Shown: one piece after another, positions 34,177 through 42,807 of the stretch
Numbering within the stretch: position 1 is the first letter of the stretch
Layout of the letters: each line of letters starts with the position of its first letter
Origin: an uncultured Alphaproteobacteria bacterium
GTDB taxonomy: Bacteria > Pseudomonadota > Alphaproteobacteria > Rhizobiales > Beijerinckiaceae
DNA: 64,000 bases
NCBI GenBank assembly: GCA_937988775.1
Contig: CALKHP010000016.1
Location: 49,576-113,575, forward strand
Reading direction: 5' to 3'
Made by a program: the position numbers and the translations under genes
Notes under the pieces: generated by a model
What the model saw: the letters and a program-made list of their open reading frames with translations, nothing else
Databases searched by the model: none
What the model was told of the DNA's origin: nothing

Positions 34177-35144
34177 GTGGGCTTCCTCGCCTTCGATGGG
34201 TATTTCTTGTCGAATGCCGCGTTGCGGGCGGCAGCGGCTTCTTCCGTCAGGCGGAAGGCGACGCGGCCCGGCACGCGCAGGTCGACCAGGATGATGTCCT
34301 TGGACAGCACGCGATCCGTCTTGTTGAGGAAGGCGAGCTTGCGCAGGGCGTCGGCGGTGTTCTCCTCGGGCAGTTTCACGTCGACGCCGTTCTTGAGCTT
34401 CAGGGTCCAGCGCCGCTCGGCGATCAGCATGCCGGCGCGCACCTGCGAGCGGATATCCGGCACCGCCTCGAGCAGGGCGGCATATTCCTTGACGCGCTTG
34501 TTGGCGCCCGGCCCGACCACGAACGGCAAGCGGGTAAAGCGCTCGTCGCGCAGGTCGTCGATCACCGTGCCGTCGGCGGCGATGACCTTGACCGCGCCGT
34601 CGAGCTGCCACAGCGCGAAGGGCTGGCGCTCGGTCACGTTGATGGCGAGCTTGTCCGGCAGCAGCTTGCGCACGTCGGCATCGGCGATCAGCGGCTCGCG
34701 CTTCAGCGTGTCGCGCACCGCGCCGACATCGAGGAAGGCGACCGAATCGCGGCCCGACAGGCCGCTCAGCGCCACGACCTCTTCACGCGAAAGCTCCTTG
34801 TTGCCGGTGACGACGATCTCGTTGATGCCGAAACCGGCGGCGCGCGCCAGCATGTCGGCGACGCTGCCATGCTCGGCGCGCAGCCGGTCGAGATGGCCGC
34901 CCATCACGAAGCCGGTGGCGCCGACGATGGCGAAAAGGGAAAGCGCCGCGATCGAGCCGAGCCCGCGCGGCGGCCACACCAGCCGCTGCAGGTTGCGCAG
35001 CCGGAGGCCGCCACGCACCGGGCGTGCCGGCCAGTCCTCCGGGCTTTCGCGCTCGGCGCGACCGAGCAGCGCCCGCAGCGCCGACGCTGCGAGAAAGCCC
35101 CTGAGGGCCGTTAACGATCCAAGGAGGCGTCCTCCACCATCCAT
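34173..35144 (-). CDS. ftsQ: Cell division protein FtsQ
   Basis: Bitopic membrane protein that recruits FtsL and FtsB to the divisome. A basic cytoplasmic N-terminus of about 60 residues precedes one transmembrane helix (about 62-84). It is followed by the POTRA domain (INEIVVTGNKELSREEVVAL...) and the FtsQ beta domain with VTERQPFALWQLDG. Length 323 is normal for alphaproteobacteria. The start ATG (35144) lies inside ddlB, a 34-bp overlap, and the stop overlaps ftsA. Coupling of ddlB-ftsQ-ftsA is therefore tight. Confidence 0.94.
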   Translation of the reverse strand: MDGGGRLLGSLTALRGFLAASALRALLGRAERESPEDWPARPVRGGLRLRNLQRLVWPPRGLGSIAALSLFAIVGATGFVMGGHLDRLRAEHGSVADMLARAAGFGINEIVVTGNKELSREEVVALSGLSGRDSVAFLDVGAVRDTLKREPLIADADVRKLLPDKLAINVTERQPFALWQLDGAVKVIAADGTVIDDLRDERFTRLPFVVGPGANKRVKEYAALLEAVPDIRSQVRAGMLIAERRWTLKLKNGVDVKLPEENTADALRKLAFLNKTDRVLSKDIILVDLRVPGRVAFRLTEEAAAARNAAFDKKYPSKARKPT

Positions 35145-36025
35145 GTCACGAGCTCACCAAACGATAACCCATCATGGGCTGCCAGATCCGGCACCAGCGA
35201 GGTCTCGGTCATTCCGGGCTGCGTGTTGACCTCCAGGCAGACCAGCGTGTCGCTTGCTGGGTCGTACCGGAAGTCCGCACGACTCACGCCGCGGCATCCG
35301 AGGGCCATGTGGGCCGTTAACGCCATTTCTTGGACCTGTTGGTAAACATTTGGTTTAATTTTTGCGGGCAATATGTGGATTGACCCGCCCGGCGCATATT
35401 TGGCGTCGTAGTCGTAAAATTCCCCGGTGTTCGAAGCGATCTCGATCACGCCAAGCGCCTTGTCGCCCATCACGGCGCAGGTCAGTTCCAGCCCGTCGAT
35501 GAATTCCTCGACCAGCATTTCCTCGCCGAGCGGCCAATCCGCGCGACCCGCCTCCTGCGGCGGATGCGCCCTGTCCTTCTTGACGATGATCACGCCGAAG
35601 GACGAACCGTTGGCGACGGGTTTGGCGACATAGGGCGGCGGCAGCACATGGCGGCGCGCCACCTCGAACCGGCTCGCGGTGACGCCGCGCGCCACCGGCA
35701 CGCCGGCCGCCGCCATGATGATCTTGGCGCGGTCCTTGCGCATGGCGAGCGCCGAGGCCAGCACGCCGGAATGGGTATAGGGCAGGCCCAGCACCTCGAG
35801 GATGCCCTGGATGGTGCCATCCTCGCCGAACGGCCCGTGCAGCGCGTTGAACACCACGTCCGGCTTCAGTTGGCCGAGCACCGTGGCCACGCTGCGGTCG
35901 ACATCGACGCGCGTGACGCGAAAGCCCGCCCCCTCCAGCGCATCGGCGCAGGCCTTGCCGGAATTCAGCGACACCGGCCGCTCGGCGGACCAGCCGCCCA
36001 TCAGGACGGCAACATGCTTGCTCAT
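35111..36025 (-). CDS. ddlB: D-alanine--D-alanine ligase
   Basis: ATP-grasp enzyme that makes the D-Ala-D-Ala added by MurF. The 304-residue protein has the DdlB-type compact length. Motifs are ALHGPFGEDGTIQGILE, KPVANGSSFGVIIVKK (ATP-lid region), CRGVSRADFRYDP and LEVNTQPGMTETSLVPDLA with the magnesium-binding Glu and Asn. It is the first gene after a 346-bp gap rich in palindromes, so it probably has its own promoter. I saw only weak promoter matches there. The end overlaps ftsQ by 34 bp. Confidence 0.96.
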   Translation of the reverse strand: MSKHVAVLMGGWSAERPVSLNSGKACADALEGAGFRVTRVDVDRSVATVLGQLKPDVVFNALHGPFGEDGTIQGILEVLGLPYTHSGVLASALAMRKDRAKIIMAAAGVPVARGVTASRFEVARRHVLPPPYVAKPVANGSSFGVIIVKKDRAHPPQEAGRADWPLGEEMLVEEFIDGLELTCAVMGDKALGVIEIASNTGEFYDYDAKYAPGGSIHILPAKIKPNVYQQVQEMALTAHMALGCRGVSRADFRYDPASDTLVCLEVNTQPGMTETSLVPDLAAHDGLSFGELVTWMVEDASLDR

Positions 36026-36194
36026 GGTGGGCCTTCTCCGCTTCTCGCGCCAATTCCGCCCCGCAAGCCTAAGGCCGAGGGGTGACGGCGAAGTTAACGG
36101 AGCATTGATGGCAAAACTGCAATGCGCGCGGATCGCTTAACCAAGCCAGCCTCGGATCGTCGCGCTCACGGCTCCCATGTCGCGCACAACTCAT

Positions 36195-36321
36195 CTCACA
36201 GCCCTCAGGGTGAGGGTTGTGAGATTGGCTAGTGTCATTCCCGACGGCCGTTAGGCCGATCGGGAATCCAGGAATCGCTTGCGCCAGCGGTTCTAGATTC
36301 CCGCCTGCGCGGGAATGACAA
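36195..36321. repeat. Hairpin plus inverted pair of palindromes (family B) between murB and ddlB
   Basis: 36195-36223 forms a near-perfect 13-bp hairpin (CTCACAGCCCTCA with TGAGGGTTGTGAG). 36233-36270 is a family B copy starting TGTCATTCCCGACGGCC. 36294-36321 is the inverted partner ending GGGAATGACAA. They occupy the centre of the 346-bp murB-ddlB gap and split the otherwise tightly packed dcw cluster. Nothing coding is visible in the remainder. Confidence 0.75.
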
Positions 36322-36371
36322 CTGGTGGGACGGCGCCGTCGCGGCCATGCCATGCATGCCCACCCTACGCC

Positions 36372-37292
36372 TCACCCCACCCCGACGCGCTTGATCTCCC
36401 AGTGCAGCTCGACGCCGCTCGTCTCCTTGACGCGCGCCCGCACCGTCTCGCCGAGCGTCTCGATATCGGCGGCGCTTGCCGCGCCGGTATTGATCAGGAA
36501 GTTGCAATGCAGTTCCGAGACCTGCGCCCCGCCGACGCGCAGGCCACGGCAGCCGGCCTTGTCGATCAGGTGCCACGCCTTGCCGCCGGGCGGATTCTTG
36601 AAGGTCGAGCCGCCGGTCTTCTCGCGGATCGGCTGCGCCGCCTCGCGCGCCTCGGTGATGCGATCCATCTCGGCCGCGATCGCCGCCTTGTCGCCGGGCC
36701 GCGCCTGGAACAGCGCTGAGGTAAACACCAGCCCCTCGGGCGCGCCGGAATTGCGATAGACGAATTTCATCTCGGTGTGCGGCAGCACATGAACCCTGCC
36801 CTGCCGGTCGAGAGCGCGCGCCTCGATCAGGCAATCGGTCGTCTCGCCGCCATGCGCGCCGGCATTCATGCGCAACGCGCCACCGATCGAGCCGGGAATG
36901 CCGCGATAGAAGGCGAGCCCGTCGAGCCCGGCCTCGGCGGCGGCACGCGCCACCTTAACATCCGGCACGGCGGTGCCGGCGCGAACCCTGTCGCCGTCCT
37001 CGATAGTGATGCTGCCGAAAGCGCGCCCGCCAAGCCGGATCACCACGCCGGGAATGCCGCCATCGCGCACGATCATGTTGGAGCCGAGCCCGACCGGATA
37101 GACCGGGATCTCGGTCGGCAGCCGCTCAAGAAAATACGCGAGGTCTTCCTCATCCGCCGGCGTGAACAGCACCTGCGCCGGCCCGCCGACGCGGAACCAC
37201 GTCAGCGCCGCCATCGGCTGGTTGGCCAGCATGCGCCCGCGCAAGGCGGGCATGGCGGCAGCAAGGGCAGGCGTGATGTCGGGATGGGTCAT
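36372..37292 (-). CDS. murB: UDP-N-acetylenolpyruvoylglucosamine reductase
   Basis: FAD enzyme that reduces UDP-GlcNAc-enolpyruvate to UDP-MurNAc. The 306-residue protein belongs to the shorter type II MurB. The FAD-binding domain carries VYPVGLGSNMIVRDGGIPGVVIRLG and GIPGSIGGALRMNAGAHGGE. The catalytic serine is in GSTFKNPPGGKAWHLID, and the C-terminal HCNFLINTGAASAADI segment is present. The ATG at 37292 overlaps the thioesterase stop by ATGA. Downstream lies the palindrome-rich gap before ddlB. Confidence 0.95.
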   Translation of the reverse strand: MTHPDITPALAAAMPALRGRMLANQPMAALTWFRVGGPAQVLFTPADEEDLAYFLERLPTEIPVYPVGLGSNMIVRDGGIPGVVIRLGGRAFGSITIEDGDRVRAGTAVPDVKVARAAAEAGLDGLAFYRGIPGSIGGALRMNAGAHGGETTDCLIEARALDRQGRVHVLPHTEMKFVYRNSGAPEGLVFTSALFQARPGDKAAIAAEMDRITEAREAAQPIREKTGGSTFKNPPGGKAWHLIDKAGCRGLRVGGAQVSELHCNFLINTGAASAADIETLGETVRARVKETSGVELHWEIKRVGVG

Positions 37293-37666
37293 GACAGGTC
37301 CGGCAGCGGCTGCGGCTTGCCGTCCTTGCCGATGGCGACGAAGGTGAAGGTTGCTTCCGTGACCTTGAATTCTTGCCCCGCCTCGCGCCGGCGCCGCCAC
37401 GCCTCGATCTTGACCTTCATCGAGGTGCGGCCGGTCGAGAGCACCTCGCCATAGAAGCTCACCTCGTCGCCGACCAGCACCGGCAGCAGAAAGCTCATCG
37501 CCTCGACCGCCGCCGTGACGACGCGCGTGCGCGCCCGCTCGATGGCGAGCGAGGAGCCGGCAAGGTCCATATGCGCCATCAGCCAGCCGCCGAAAATATC
37601 GCCGGCCGGGTTGGTATCGGCCGGCATGGCGATGGTGCGGATCAGGGGAACGCGGTTGTTCGGCAT
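37289..37666 (-). CDS. Acyl-CoA thioesterase, YciA/hotdog type
   Basis: A 125-residue single hotdog domain. IRTIAMPADTNPAGDIFGGWLMAHMDLAGS matches the acyl-CoA hydrolase (YciA/BACH) signature, including the catalytic Asp in the NPAGDIFGG loop. TRVVTAAVEAMSFLLPVLVGDEVSFYGEV follows. Such enzymes hydrolyse medium to long acyl-CoA. It sits inside the dcw cluster, 15 bp after murC, and overlaps murB by ATGA, so it must be co-expressed with peptidoglycan genes. No thioesterase belongs to the classical dcw set. A link to acyl supply for lipid A or membrane lipids is only a guess. Confidence 0.88.
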   Translation of the reverse strand: MPNNRVPLIRTIAMPADTNPAGDIFGGWLMAHMDLAGSSLAIERARTRVVTAAVEAMSFLLPVLVGDEVSFYGEVLSTGRTSMKVKIEAWRRRREAGQEFKVTEATFTFVAIGKDGKPQPLPDLS

Positions 37667-37681
37667 CGATGGCTTCCCTTC

Positions 37682-39085
37682 TCAGGCCAGCGCGGCCAGT
37701 TCGCCCGGCAGCGCATAGGCCCAGTTGGTGATCGAGCCGGCGCCGAGGCAGATGATGTAATCGCCCGGCTTGGCGACTTTCGAGACGATGCCGGCAAGCG
37801 CTTCCGGCCCCGGCAGCGCCACGACGTTGCGGTGGCCGCGCGCCTTGATGCCGGCGACGAGATGGTCGCGGTCGGCGCCCTCGATCGGCGCCTCGCCCGC
37901 CGCATAGGTCTCGGCGACGATCACCATGTCGGCATCGTTGAAGCAGCTGGCGAAATCGTTGAACAGCGAAGATAGCCGCGTGTAGCGGTGCGGCTGCACG
38001 ACGGCGATCACCTGGCCCCTGGTCGAGGCGCGCGCGCCGCGCAGCACGGCGGCGATCTCGACCGGGTGATGGCCGTAATCGTCGAAGATGATGGCGCCGT
38101 TCCACTCGCCGGTACGGGTGAAGCGCCGCTTGACGCCGCCAAAACCGGCCAGCGCCGCCCGGATCGTCTCGACGGGCACGCCGAGATCATAGGCGACGGC
38201 GATCGCGGCGGTGGCGTTGAGCGCATTGTGATGGCCGGGCATCGGCATCACCAGGTCGCGGATGACGATGTCGGTTTCGCGCTTGCGGTCGCGCGCCAAG
38301 AGGGTGAATTTCGAGCGCCCGCCGGTGAGGTCGATGTCGATCAGCCGGAAATCGGCCTGCGGGTTCTCGCCATAGGTGATGACGCGCCGGTCGGTGATCT
38401 GCCCGACCAGTTCCTGCACCGCCGGATGATCGAGGCACATCACCGCGAAACCGTAGAACGGCACGTTCTCGACGAAGCTGCGGAACGCCGCCTTGATCGC
38501 ATCATAGGTGTGGAAATGGTCGAGATGCTCGGGGTCGATATTGGTCACGACCGCGACATCGGCCGGCAGCTTGAGGAAGGTGCCGTCGCTTTCATCCGCC
38601 TCGACCACCATCCAGTCGCTGGCGCCCAGCCGCGCATTGGTGCCATAGGCGTTGATGATGCCGCCATTGATCACGGTCGGATCGAAATTGCCGGCATCGA
38701 GCAGGGTCGCGACCAGCGAGGTCGTCGTCGTCTTGCCATGCGTGCCGGCAATGGCGACGCTGGTCTTGAGGCGCATCAACTCGGCCAGCATCTCGGCGCG
38801 GCGCACCACCGGCAGGCGCAGCTCGCGCGCCATCATCAGTTCGGGATTGTCGGGCTTGATCGCGGTCGAGACGACGAGCACCACGGCGTCGGCGACGTTC
38901 TCCGCCTTGTGGCCGACGAAACAGGCAATGCCCTTCTCGCGCAGCCGCTTGACGTTGGCGCCGTCGGCGGCATCCGAGCCCTGCACCTTGTAGCCGAGAT
39001 TATGCAGCACCTCGGCGATGCCCGACATGCCGATGCCGCCAATGCCGACAAAGTGGATGGCGCCAAGCTCGCGGGGAAGTTTCAT
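37682..39085 (-). CDS. murC: UDP-N-acetylmuramate--L-alanine ligase
   Basis: First of the four Mur ligases, adding L-Ala to UDP-MurNAc. The 467 residues show the Rossmann-like opening IHFVGIGGIGMSGIAEVL, the ATP loop GTHGKTTTTSLVATLL (about residue 113), NIDPEHLDHF and VFDDYGHHPVEIAAVLRGAR. The YGHHPVE motif is characteristic of MurC and Mpl. Position in the cluster favours MurC. It lies 42 bp after murG. Confidence 0.96.
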   Translation of the reverse strand: MKLPRELGAIHFVGIGGIGMSGIAEVLHNLGYKVQGSDAADGANVKRLREKGIACFVGHKAENVADAVVLVVSTAIKPDNPELMMARELRLPVVRRAEMLAELMRLKTSVAIAGTHGKTTTTSLVATLLDAGNFDPTVINGGIINAYGTNARLGASDWMVVEADESDGTFLKLPADVAVVTNIDPEHLDHFHTYDAIKAAFRSFVENVPFYGFAVMCLDHPAVQELVGQITDRRVITYGENPQADFRLIDIDLTGGRSKFTLLARDRKRETDIVIRDLVMPMPGHHNALNATAAIAVAYDLGVPVETIRAALAGFGGVKRRFTRTGEWNGAIIFDDYGHHPVEIAAVLRGARASTRGQVIAVVQPHRYTRLSSLFNDFASCFNDADMVIVAETYAAGEAPIEGADRDHLVAGIKARGHRNVVALPGPEALAGIVSKVAKPGDYIICLGAGSITNWAYALPGELAALA

Positions 39086-39127
39086 CGGTCAGGTCTTTCG
39101 GGCAACGGGAGGGGATTCGTGTGCGGA

Positions 39128-40216
39128 TTACGCCATCGCGACGCGCAACACCAGATCGGCGAGGCGCTCGGCGGCGTCCGGGATGCCGATGCTGCGCGCG
39201 CGCGCCGCCTTGGCCTCAAGCGCCTGCGGAGCGGCGAACAGCGTCGTGAGTTCGTCCGTCAGCCAGGCCGGCGTGAAGGCCGGCTGCGCCACCACGGTCG
39301 CGGCATCCACCGCGCCGAGCACGCGGGCATTCGCGGCCTGGTCCTGATCGAGCGCGCCCGGCAGCGGCACCAGGATCGCCGGCCGGCCGATGACGCCGAG
39401 TTCCGCCACGGTCGAGGCGCCGGCCCGCCCGATCACCAGATGCGCATTGGCGACGCGCTCGGGCAGGTCGGCGAAGAACGGCGCCACCTCGGCCTCGATG
39501 CCGGCCTGTTGGTAGAAGGCGCGCACGCGCGCCTCGTCCTCGCCGCGCGCCTGCTGCACCAGCGCCACGCGCGCCTTCAGCGCCGCGGGCAGCGCGGCAA
39601 TGGCCGGCGGCACGACGTCGCTCATCACGCGCGCGCCCTGGCTGCCGCCGGACACCAGGATATGCAGCATGCCGCCGGTGGTCGGCGGGGCGTAGGGGAT
39701 CGCCGCCGCCTTGAGCACGCGCGCCCTGACCGGATTGCCGACATGCGTGGTCTTGTCCGGGAACACCGCCTCGCTGAGCGGAAAGCCGGTGGCGATCGCC
39801 GTGGCGCGCTTGGCGAGGAAGCGGTTGGCCCGGCCCATGACCGCGTTCTGGTCGTGGATGATGGTCTTGTAGCCGGACAAGGCCGCGGCGAGCAGCGGCG
39901 GCACCGTAGGATAGCCGCCGAAGCCGACCACCACCGCCGGATTGATGCGCCTGACGATGCCACGCGCCTGCACCAGCCCGCTCGCCAGCCGCACCATGCC
40001 GCGCAGCTTGCCGTAGAGGCTCGCGCCCGTCACCGTGCCGGCGGTGATGCGATGCACCGCCTGCGCCGGAAACGCCTTGGCATATTGGTCGACGCGCTGA
40101 TCTGAAATCAACTCGACACGGCAGTCGCGGGCGCTCAGCACCTGCGCCAGCGCCTCAGCCGGAAACAGATGGCCGCCGGTGCCCCCGGCCGCCAGCAGGA
40201 TCGTGGCAACGCTCAT
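39128..40216 (-). CDS. murG: Lipid II synthase MurG
   Basis: GT-B glycosyltransferase that adds GlcNAc to lipid I on the inner face of the membrane. The N-terminal glycine loop LLAAGGTGGHLFPAEALA, the second loop VSGGSQGARVMSD and VIGRAGASTVAELGVIGRPAILVPLPGALDQDQAANA with its UDP-GlcNAc-binding residues are all present in 362 residues, the normal length. It follows ftsW by 38 bp. Confidence 0.96.
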   Translation of the reverse strand: MSVATILLAAGGTGGHLFPAEALAQVLSARDCRVELISDQRVDQYAKAFPAQAVHRITAGTVTGASLYGKLRGMVRLASGLVQARGIVRRINPAVVVGFGGYPTVPPLLAAALSGYKTIIHDQNAVMGRANRFLAKRATAIATGFPLSEAVFPDKTTHVGNPVRARVLKAAAIPYAPPTTGGMLHILVSGGSQGARVMSDVVPPAIAALPAALKARVALVQQARGEDEARVRAFYQQAGIEAEVAPFFADLPERVANAHLVIGRAGASTVAELGVIGRPAILVPLPGALDQDQAANARVLGAVDAATVVAQPAFTPAWLTDELTTLFAAPQALEAKAARARSIGIPDAAERLADLVLRVAMA

Positions 40217-40254
40217 CGCCCAGCCCTCATGCCCCCACCCTCATTGGCTTGCCC

Positions 40255-41400
40255 TCACGCCGGCGCGACTTTCAGGCTGTGCGAGGGCAACGGATCGATG
40301 ATCTCGGCGCGCGGCCGCTTTCGCGTGACGGCGAGCAGGAAGCCCATGCCGAGCGCCAGCGACATCAGCGACGAGCCGCCATAGCTGACGAAGGGCAGCG
40401 TCATGCCCTTGGGCGGCATCAGCCGCAGGTTGACCGAGATGTTGATGCAGGATTGCAGGCCGAACAGCAGCGTCAGGCCGGCGCCCGCCAGACGGCAGAA
40501 CGCGTCCTCGTTGCGGCGCGACAGCCAGAAGCCACGCATCACGATATAGGCGAACACCAGGATCAGGCCGATGCACACCAGGATGCCAAACTCCTCCGCC
40601 GTGACCGCGAAGATGAAATCGGTATGGCTGTCGGGCAGGATGCGCTTCAGCGTGCCCTCGCCCGGCCCCTTGCCGAGCCAGCCGCCCGAGGTGATGCTTT
40701 CGAGCGCGGTATCGATCTGGAATGTGTCCTGCGTGCCCTTGTCGGCCAGGAAGCGGTCGAGACGCGCCGTGACATGCGGGATGAACTGGTAGGCGAGATA
40801 GAGCCCGCTCGAGCCGGCCGCCATCAGCCCGCCGACCCAGAACCAGTGCAGGCCGGCGAGGAAGAACAGCCCGCCCCACACCGTCGCCAGCAGCATGGTC
40901 TGGCCGACGTCGGGCTGGAGCACCAGCGGCGTCAGGGTCAGCGGCAGCAGCAGCACCGCGATGATGCCGCCGGGCAGGTCCTTGCGGCGCGCGCCCTCGG
41001 AGAAGGCCCAGGCCGCCATCACCACGAAGGCCGGCTTGACGAATTCGGACGGCTGGATGCCGAGGATCCAGCGCCGCGAGCCCTTGATATCGGCCGAGAA
41101 GAACAGCGTGCCGACCATCAGTACCACACCGATCAGGAAGATCGGCAGCGCCACGCGCCGCACGTAGCGCGGCGACAGGAACGAGGTCAGGATCAGCAGC
41201 GAGATCGCCGGCACCAGATAGATCGCCTGCCGATTGACGAAATGGAAGGTCGAGACATGGATGCGCTCGGCCACCGCCGGGCTCGCCGCCATGCCGAACA
41301 CGATGCTGCACAGCATCAGGATACCGATGCAGAACAGGATGGAGCGGTCGACCGTCCACCACCATTCCCCGAAAAGCGTGCGTTCGGCGCGGGACATCAT
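40255..41400 (-). CDS. ftsW: Septal peptidoglycan polymerase FtsW
   Basis: SEDS-family glycosyltransferase that polymerises lipid II at the septum with FtsI. The 381 residues contain about ten membrane helices. Typical stretches are GIQPSEFVKPAFVVMAAWAFSEG, LLPLTLTPLVLQPDVGQTMLLATVW (with the catalytic-region Asp), ITSGGWLGKGPGEGTLKRILPDSHTDFIFAVTAEEFG and LPFVSYGGSSLMSLALGMGFLLAVTRKRP. The ATG at 41400 overlaps the murD stop by ATGA. Partner ftsI is in the same cluster. Confidence 0.95.
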   Translation of the reverse strand: MMSRAERTLFGEWWWTVDRSILFCIGILMLCSIVFGMAASPAVAERIHVSTFHFVNRQAIYLVPAISLLILTSFLSPRYVRRVALPIFLIGVVLMVGTLFFSADIKGSRRWILGIQPSEFVKPAFVVMAAWAFSEGARRKDLPGGIIAVLLLPLTLTPLVLQPDVGQTMLLATVWGGLFFLAGLHWFWVGGLMAAGSSGLYLAYQFIPHVTARLDRFLADKGTQDTFQIDTALESITSGGWLGKGPGEGTLKRILPDSHTDFIFAVTAEEFGILVCIGLILVFAYIVMRGFWLSRRNEDAFCRLAGAGLTLLFGLQSCINISVNLRLMPPKGMTLPFVSYGGSSLMSLALGMGFLLAVTRKRPRAEIIDPLPSHSLKVAPA

Positions 41401-42803
41401 GGCATCGCTCCTTGCTCGTTCATCTCGACCCCCGGCAGCGCCCGCACGAGATTGCGGAAGGCATCGCCCCGCACCTCGAAATTCTTGAACTGGTCGTAGG
41501 AGGCGCAGGCCGGCGACAGCAGCACCACCGGCTCGGCCGCGCCGTCCTCGGCCGCGTCGGTGGCGGCGGCCTCAAGTGCCTTGTCGAGCGTCCCCATCGC
41601 CTGATGGCGCACGGCCTTGCCGAGCGTCGCGGCAAAGGCCTCGCTCGCCTCGCCGATCAGGTAGGCCCTGGCGATGCGGTCGAACAGCGGCGCAAGGGCG
41701 GTGATGCCGCCCTCCTTCGGCTTGCCGCCGAGGATCCAGTAGATGCGGTTGAAGGAGGACAGCGCCTTTTCAGTCGAATCGGCGTTGGTCGCTTTCGAAT
41801 CGTTGATGAACAGCACGCGGCCACGCCGGCCGACCTCCTCCATGCGGTGCGGCAGGCCGGGAAAGCTCGGCAGCGCCTCGCGGATGGTGGCCGCGTTGAC
41901 GCCAAGCGTTGACACGGCGGCGATGGCAGCCGCCGCGTTCTGGCCGTTATGGCGGCCGCGCAGCGAGGGGATGCCGGCAAGGTCGGCGATCGGCAACTCG
42001 CGCCCGCCGCGCGCCAGCGTCACCACGGAACCGTCGGCATAGATGCCGGCCGACAGTTCGGTCTGGGCCGAAACCTGCACCGTCGGGTGGCCGGCGGCGA
42101 TGCGCCGCTCGGCCATGGCGCGGCTTGCCGCATCGTCGACGCCGACGACCGCCGTCTCGGCGCTGGCGACGATACGCTCCTTGATGGCGGCGTAATGCGC
42201 GAGCGTGCCGTGCCGGTCGAGATGGTCGGGCGCGATGTTCAGCATCACCGCCACCGTCGGCTGCAGCGAAGGCGCGAGATCGATCTGGAACGACGACAGT
42301 TCCAGCACATGGAAGCGCCCGTTGGCCGGCGGCTCGAGCGACAGCACGGCGCGGCCGATATTGCCGCCCATCTGCACGTCAAACCCGGCCTTCTCGAAAA
42401 TATGCCCGATCAGCGCCGTGGTCGTCGACTTGCCGTTGGTGCCGGTAATGGCGACGAAAGGCGCGTTCGGCGCGGCCAGCATGCGCTCGCGGCAGAACAA
42501 TTCGACATCGCCGATGATCTCGACGCCGCTCGCCCGCGCCCGCTCGACGCTCCAATGCGGCTTGGGATGGGTCAGCGGCACGCCGGGCGCCAGCACCAGC
42601 GCGGCGATATCGCTCCAGTCGGCGGCCGAAAGATCGGTGACGCTGAGCCCGGCGGCGACAGCGCGCTCGCGCGCGGTCTCGCTGTCGTCCCAGCACAGTA
42701 CGTCGCAGCCGCCGGCGACCAGCGCCCTCGCCGTGGCGAGCCCCGATTCGCCGAGCCCGAACAGCGCCGCGCGCCGGCCCTTGAAGGTGGTGCAGGGTGT
42801 CAT
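41397..42803 (-). CDS. murD: UDP-N-acetylmuramoyl-L-alanine--D-glutamate ligase
   Basis: Second Mur ligase, adding D-Glu. The 468-residue protein has the UDP-binding N-terminal domain (ALFGLGESGLATARALVAGG), the ATP loop ITGTNGKSTTTALIGHIFEKAG, LNIAPDHLDRHGTLAHYAAIKERI and FINDSKATNADSTEKALSSF, the MurD version of the C-terminal motif. It starts 4 bp after the mraY stop and overlaps ftsW by ATGA. Confidence 0.96.
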   Translation of the reverse strand: MTPCTTFKGRRAALFGLGESGLATARALVAGGCDVLCWDDSETARERAVAAGLSVTDLSAADWSDIAALVLAPGVPLTHPKPHWSVERARASGVEIIGDVELFCRERMLAAPNAPFVAITGTNGKSTTTALIGHIFEKAGFDVQMGGNIGRAVLSLEPPANGRFHVLELSSFQIDLAPSLQPTVAVMLNIAPDHLDRHGTLAHYAAIKERIVASAETAVVGVDDAASRAMAERRIAAGHPTVQVSAQTELSAGIYADGSVVTLARGGRELPIADLAGIPSLRGRHNGQNAAAAIAAVSTLGVNAATIREALPSFPGLPHRMEEVGRRGRVLFINDSKATNADSTEKALSSFNRIYWILGGKPKEGGITALAPLFDRIARAYLIGEASEAFAATLGKAVRHQAMGTLDKALEAAATDAAEDGAAEPVVLLSPACASYDQFKNFEVRGDAFRNLVRALPGVEMNEQGAMP

Positions 42804-42807
42804 TGCC

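Noticed and set aside
36372..38105. Single 577-codon frame fusing sequence upstream of murB to murB
   Set aside because: The first 270 codons are out of frame with murC and the thioesterase, which occupy the same DNA with clear homology. MurB starts at 37292.
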